The notes under the pieces are model-generated. The model made no database searches. It had not been told where the DNA came from and saw only the letters and a program-made list of their open reading frames with translations. From NCBI GenBank assembly GCA_023430775.1, contig JAEYYY010000456.1, positions 1-8,630 on the forward strand: a DNA stretch of 8,630 nt. The letters are read 5' to 3'. Positions 5,848-8,630 of this stretch are shown in pieces. The stretch comes from Pseudomonadota bacterium. Lineage in GTDB: Bacteria; Myxococcota_A; Polyangia; Haliangiales; Haliangiaceae. A program made the position numbers and the translations under genes. Position 1 is the stretch's first letter. Every line of letters starts with the position of its first letter.

Positions 5848-7373
5848 AGGCGCTCGCCCTGGCCCTCGTCCTCGCGCTCGCGGCTTCCGCCCGCGCGGAG
5901 GTCCCCACCACGATCGGCTTCACGGCGCGGCTCGTCGACGACAAGACCGGCGCCGAGCTGGTCGGCTCGCACGCGCTGGTGTTCCGGCTGTTCGATGCCG
6001 AGACCGGCGGCAACCCGCTGTGGACCGAGAGCGTCGATGCCGAGCTCGAGGATGGTTTGCTGTTCTACGACCTCGGCTCGACGGAGCCGCTGTCGGCGAC
6101 GGTGCTCGACGGTCGCAAGCTGTTCCTCGAGGTCACGCTCGACGACGTGGTGATGGAGCCGCGCGTCACGATCGGCAGCGTGCCGTACGCGGTGCGCGCG
6201 ACCGAGGCCGCGAACGCGACCACGATCGGTGGGCTCGATATCGATCAGATCCAGAAGCGGATCAGCGGGCAGTGCACGACCGGCAACTTCATCATCGGCG
6301 TCAACGACGACGGCACGGTGGCGTGCGCGCCGGATCTGTCGGGCTCGGGCGACATCACCGATGTCACCGCGGGCAACGGCCTGACCGGCGGCGGCGCGGC
6401 GGGCAACGTCACGCTGTCGCTCGTCAACTGCGGGCAGGGCGAGGTGCTCAAGTTCCAGGGGTCGGTGTGGGCGTGCGCGGCGGATACCAACTCCGGCGGC
6501 GACATCACCGCGGTCACCGTCGGTGGCGTCGGAGGGTTGTCGGGTGGTGGCAACACCGGCGATGTCCAGCTGTCGCTGCTCAGCACGTGCGCGAACGGTC
6601 AGATCCTACGGTTCAACGGCACCTGGGGCTGCTCGAACGATATCGACACCAACTCGGGTGGCACGCTGACCGCGGTCACCACCGCCGCCAACAGCGGGCT
6701 GATCAGCAGCGTCAACGGCACCACCGTCGCGCTGTCGCTGCCGACCTCGTGCGGTCCTGGTCAGCTGCTCAAGTTCAACGGCACCGCGTGGGCCTGCGCG
6801 AACGATATCGATACCGACACCAACGCGGGCGGCGATATCACCGACGTGATCGGCGGGGCGGGTCTGACGGCGAGCAACAACGGCGTAGGGCCTCAGGTCA
6901 CGCTCGATATCGGGCAGGGCAGTGGCATCGTCGTCGGCGCGAACACGATCTCGCTCGACACCACCTTCACCGACGCGCGCTACGATCCGCGTTACGTCAA
7001 CACGACCGGCGACTCGATGAGCGGCAACCTCGACATGGGTGGCAACAGCCGGGTGACGAATCGCGGCTGCCCGGCCGGCTACGTCAAGCACGGCCCCGGG
7101 CTGTGCGTCGAGGACATCGACGACCCCGGGATGACGTTCGCGCAGTGCGTGAACAAGTGCCGCGTCGAGGGCACCCACCTGTGCAGCGCGGGCGAGCTGC
7201 GCGCCGCCGTGCAGTCGGGCATCGTGGTCACCGGCACCACCCAGGCCGACTGGGTGGACGACCTCGACTCCGCGACCAACGCGCTCGTGGTGTCGGATGT
7301 CGCCGGGACGCAGTTCGCCTCCATCGCGATCACGGGCACGGCGTTCTGCCGGTGCTGCTCGGACGTCGAGTGA
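5844..7373 (+). CDS. secreted tail-fibre-like protein with Cys-paired repeats and Cys-rich C-terminal domain
   Basis: The protein has 509 residues. A Sec signal peptide ends at ARA (residue 18). Residues 19-119 form a beta-rich N-terminal domain (FTARLVDDKTGAELVG, FRLFDAETGG, LWTES, ending GSVPYAVRA), of a type recalled at the start of many secreted fibre-like proteins. Residues 169-~375 hold three full repeats and one degenerate repeat of 50-57 residues (starts 169, 219, 273, 330). Each full repeat has a Gly/Thr-rich half and a Cys-paired half: C196/C211, C249/C263, C303/C318, with consensus C-x-x-G-x-[VIL]-L-[KR]-F. Residues 378-401 (DARYDPRY, TGDSMSGNLDMGGN) match the phage tail-fibre repeat style. 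The C-terminal domain (409-509) has eight cysteines (409, 421, 435, 439, 447, 502, 504, 505). Its GTHLCSAGEL stretch recalls the RLCTxAEW-type segment of formylglycine-enzyme/C-type-lectin folds. It is likely an extracellular trimeric fibre with a binding tip; the ligand is unknown. It overlaps both neighbours at its stop and start codons. Confidence 0.88.
   Translation: MKALALALVLALAASARAEVPTTIGFTARLVDDKTGAELVGSHALVFRLFDAETGGNPLWTESVDAELEDGLLFYDLGSTEPLSATVLDGRKLFLEVTLDDVVMEPRVTIGSVPYAVRATEAANATTIGGLDIDQIQKRISGQCTTGNFIIGVNDDGTVACAPDLSGSGDITDVTAGNGLTGGGAAGNVTLSLVNCGQGEVLKFQGSVWACAADTNSGGDITAVTVGGVGGLSGGGNTGDVQLSLLSTCANGQILRFNGTWGCSNDIDTNSGGTLTAVTTAANSGLISSVNGTTVALSLPTSCGPGQLLKFNGTAWACANDIDTDTNAGGDITDVIGGAGLTASNNGVGPQVTLDIGQGSGIVVGANTISLDTTFTDARYDPRYVNTTGDSMSGNLDMGGNSRVTNRGCPAGYVKHGPGLCVEDIDDPGMTFAQCVNKCRVEGTHLCSAGELRAAVQSGIVVTGTTQADWVDDLDSATNALVVSDVAGTQFASIAITGTAFCRCCSDVE
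6348..6830 (+). repeat. three diverged tandem repeats within the fibre gene
   Basis: Units start at 6348, 6498 and 6660 (150, 162 and 171 bases), with a degenerate fourth unit from 6831 that lacks the cysteines. Each encodes G-[DT]-[IL]-T-x-V, a Gly/Asn-rich stretch, an LSL strand, a Cys pair 14-15 residues apart around L-[KR]-F-[NQ]-G and W-x-C, and a D-T-N-[SA]-G linker. Similarity is clear in protein but low in DNA, so these are old duplications rather than a recent or unstable array. A half unit precedes them around residues 143-161 (QC ... VAC). Confidence 0.75.
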
Positions 7374-8086
7374 TGCGCCGCTCGGTGATCGCCATCGGCC
7401 TCGTCGGGCTCGTCGGGCTCGGGGTGTGGGTCGGCCGGTCGTCGTCGGAGGCGACCACGCCGAAGGTCACCGCGACCGAGGTCAGCGTCGAGCCCGCGCC
7501 GATCGCGCGACCGCGGATCGCCGCGGCGCCGGTGCTGCCGAAGCTGCGGCCGACGTTGCCGGGCCGTGGCCTCGCCGCCGATCTGGTCGCGTCGGATCCG
7601 AAGGTCCGGCTCGCTGCGGTGCGCGAGGTCGTGCGCTCGCCGGACGCCGACGTGTCATCGCTCCTCGTCGCGAGTCGCGATCCCGATCCGGCGATCGCGG
7701 GGACGGCGATCGGTGCGCTCGGCAAGCTCTACGTCGACGGTCAGGTGTCGACCGCCGACATGGTCGCGCGCGCGGCCGATCGCAGTGGTGGGTCGCGGGT
7801 TCGCGGGCTGGCGCTCAACGCGCTCGGCGGCGTGCCGCACCCCGATGCGGCGAAGCTCTACGGCGAGCTCGCCCGCTCGAGCGACGTCGGCGAGCGCCGG
7901 GCGGCGACCGCGCTGCTCGGTAGCCAGTCGCCCGAGGATGCGATTCCGCTGCTGATCCTCGCGCTCTCGGATCAGGACGAGTACGTGCGCGACAACGCCG
8001 TCAACGGGTTGCGCGCCCTGTCGCGCGGCCGTGATTTCGGCACCGATGCCAGCGCCTGGCAGGCCTGGTGGCAAGCGGGACGCTGA
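7373..8086 (+). CDS. membrane-anchored HEAT-repeat protein
   Basis: The protein has 237 residues. The start at 7373 shares a base with the preceding stop (TGATG), so it is translationally coupled. Residues 5-20 (VIAIGLVGLVGLGVWV) form a signal anchor or transmembrane helix with basic residues before it. Residues 23-60 are a Pro/Ala/Thr linker. From residue ~66 to ~220 there are helical pairs of HEAT type with the usual D-P-x-[VI]-R and G-x-L patterns (SDPKVRLAAVREV, DPDPAIAGTAIGALG, GGSRVRGLALNALG, SDVGERRAATALLG, DQDEYVRDNAVNGLRAL). The end, DASAWQAWW, is an aromatic cap often seen after HEAT repeats in secreted proteins of similar bacteria (recall). HEAT solenoids bind proteins, so this may be the inner-membrane partner or scaffold of the fibre and small lipoprotein made from the same operon. 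No catalytic residues are seen. The orientation with the solenoid in the periplasm is inferred from the single N-terminal helix. Confidence 0.87.
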   Translation: MRRSVIAIGLVGLVGLGVWVGRSSSEATTPKVTATEVSVEPAPIARPRIAAAPVLPKLRPTLPGRGLAADLVASDPKVRLAAVREVVRSPDADVSSLLVASRDPDPAIAGTAIGALGKLYVDGQVSTADMVARAADRSGGSRVRGLALNALGGVPHPDAAKLYGELARSSDVGERRAATALLGSQSPEDAIPLLILALSDQDEYVRDNAVNGLRALSRGRDFGTDASAWQAWWQAGR

Positions 8087-8088
8087 CG

Positions 8089-8094
8089 TAGAGT
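8089..8094 (+). promoter_or_regulatory. candidate -10 element for a leaderless zinc-ribbon mRNA
   Basis: TAGAGT fits the TANNNT form of a -10 element and lies seven bases before the ATG at 8102, only two bases after the HEAT gene stop. There is no Shine-Dalgarno sequence in the 15-base gap. The stretch closely resembles the bases before the ATG at 5629 (TAGA, two bases, CGC, then GCG-ATGAAG). No -35 element is evident upstream, so readthrough from the operon remains possible. Confidence 0.33.
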
Positions 8095-8101
8095 CGCTGC
8101 G

Positions 8102-8428
8102 ATGAAGTGTCCGGCGTGTGCGAGCAACATGGTGCTCATCGAGGTCTCCTCGATCGAGATCGATCGCTGTCCTCACTGCGGTGGAATCGTGCTCGACAAG
8201 GGCGAGACCGAGACCATCGATTCGCTCGGCCTGGCGCACGTGATCGAGGGCGGCGCGCAAGCTCCGCACGTCCACCGATCCACCGCGGCTACCTGCCACG
8301 AATGCAAGCGCCAGATGATCGCGCTCAAGGGCGCGGGCGATATCGAGTACGACTGGTGCGACGGCTGCGAGCGGCTGTTCTTCGATCGCGGCGAGCTGTC
8401 GGCCTTCGACGCGTTCGCGGACAGCTGA
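8102..8428 (+). CDS. double zinc-ribbon protein (zf-TFIIB type)
   Basis: The protein has 108 residues and no signal peptide, so it is probably cytoplasmic. It contains two copies of the same zinc-ribbon module. The first has C3-P-A-C6 and C23-P-H-C26 followed by GGIVLDKGE (27-35). The second has C65-H-E-C68 and C86-D-G-C89 followed by ERLFFDRGEL (90-99). The C-x2-C ... D-x-C-x2-C-x-G-x-[WL]-x-D-x-GE pattern is that of the zf-TFIIB family (PF13453 as recalled), whose members bind zinc but mostly lack known function. Both modules keep all four ligands. The 15 bases after the HEAT gene and a one-base overlap with the following lipoprotein gene place it in a continuous run of co-oriented genes. 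A regulatory or chaperone-like role cannot be distinguished from sequence. Confidence 0.9.
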   Translation: MKCPACASNMVLIEVSSIEIDRCPHCGGIVLDKGETETIDSLGLAHVIEGGAQAPHVHRSTAATCHECKRQMIALKGAGDIEYDWCDGCERLFFDRGELSAFDAFADS

Positions 8429-8630
8429 TGCACCCCAGGGGCTCGCTGGCTCGCGCCGCGCTGCTCGTGCTCGCCGCGTGTGGCTCGACCTCGTCGCCGT
8501 CGACGACCGCACCGCCGGTCCCGACGGCTGGCTCGAGCGTCGGCGCGCCGGAGCCCTGGCCGATTCCCGCCGGCTGGAAGCACGAGACGATTCCGTTCCC
8601 GCTCGACTTCGCGCCCGGCATCGCGCATCG
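8428..8630 (+). CDS. lipoprotein, N-terminal part (3' end outside window)
   Basis: The start at 8428 shares a base with the preceding stop (TGATG), implying coupled translation. Sixty-seven residues are visible. Residues 1-18 form a lipoprotein signal with lipobox L15-A16-A17-C18 followed by Gly. Residues 19-42 are a Ser/Thr/Pro/Ala-rich tether. From residue 43 a conserved-looking segment begins (PWPIPAGWKHETIPFPLDFAP). I have a faint memory of similar GW-x-x-E-T-x-P-x-P-x-x-FAP openings in secreted hypothetical proteins of other bacteria, but cannot name a family. The frame is open to the end of the window. The protein should sit in the outer membrane or its inner face by the usual sorting rule. 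Confidence 0.8.
   Translation, partial: MHPRGSLARAALLVLAACGSTSSPSTTAPPVPTAGSSVGAPEPWPIPAGWKHETIPFPLDFAPGIAH

Noticed and set aside
5663..7372. Upstream extension of the HEAT-protein frame
   Set aside because: The frame is open through the fibre gene, but its product there is Arg/His-rich; the start at 7373 gives a proper signal anchor and a coupled TGATG junction.

Overview
The window is uniformly GC-rich coding DNA with every supported gene on the + strand, tightly packed and often translationally coupled. Frequent lipoprotein signal peptides, a degenerate secreted fibre protein, a HEAT-repeat protein, and an acidic D-D-G-K-S-D element after a lipobox suggest a myxobacterium-like organism (Myxococcota, perhaps the Haliangium/Kofleriaceae group). 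That placement is by recall of protein style, not by any search. There is no sign of an insertion sequence, phage, CRISPR array, tRNA or rRNA.

Region 1 (1-3047) is an envelope cluster. The 3' part of one gene overlaps by four bases the start of a 619-residue lipoprotein. The two proteins look like paralogues over their C-terminal ~200 residues, and by eye both follow the layout of BPI/LBP/CETP-type (TULIP, tubular lipid-binding) domains; the lipoprotein also carries an Ig-like domain next to its lipid anchor. A small predicted outer-membrane beta-barrel follows behind its own candidate promoter. This is the part of the window most likely to hold an undescribed system: outer-membrane-linked, bacterial BPI-like lipid-binding proteins.

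Region 2 (3048-5574) has two separate genes. One encodes a YhfW-type oxidoreductase, an FAD (DAO-type) domain fused to a C-terminal Rieske [2Fe-2S] domain; its strong Shine-Dalgarno sequence lies in a perfect small hairpin. A terminator-like hairpin follows. The other encodes a lipoprotein L,D-transpeptidase (YkuD domain) with an acidic tether, presumably acting on peptidoglycan.

Region 3 (5575-8086) is a three-gene unit joined by overlapping stop/start codons: a 72-residue lipoprotein, a 509-residue secreted protein with Cys-paired repeats, a tail-fibre-like segment and an eight-cysteine C-terminal domain, and a membrane-anchored HEAT-repeat protein. It reads as a small cell-surface fibre module with its own promoter.

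Region 4 (8087-8630) holds a double zinc-ribbon protein and, overlapping it by one base, the start of another lipoprotein that runs off the window.

Several genes (at 2595, 5629 and 8102) have a -10-like hexamer only 6-7 bases before the ATG and no Shine-Dalgarno sequence, suggesting leaderless transcripts. Intergenic gaps are all shorter than 150 bases.
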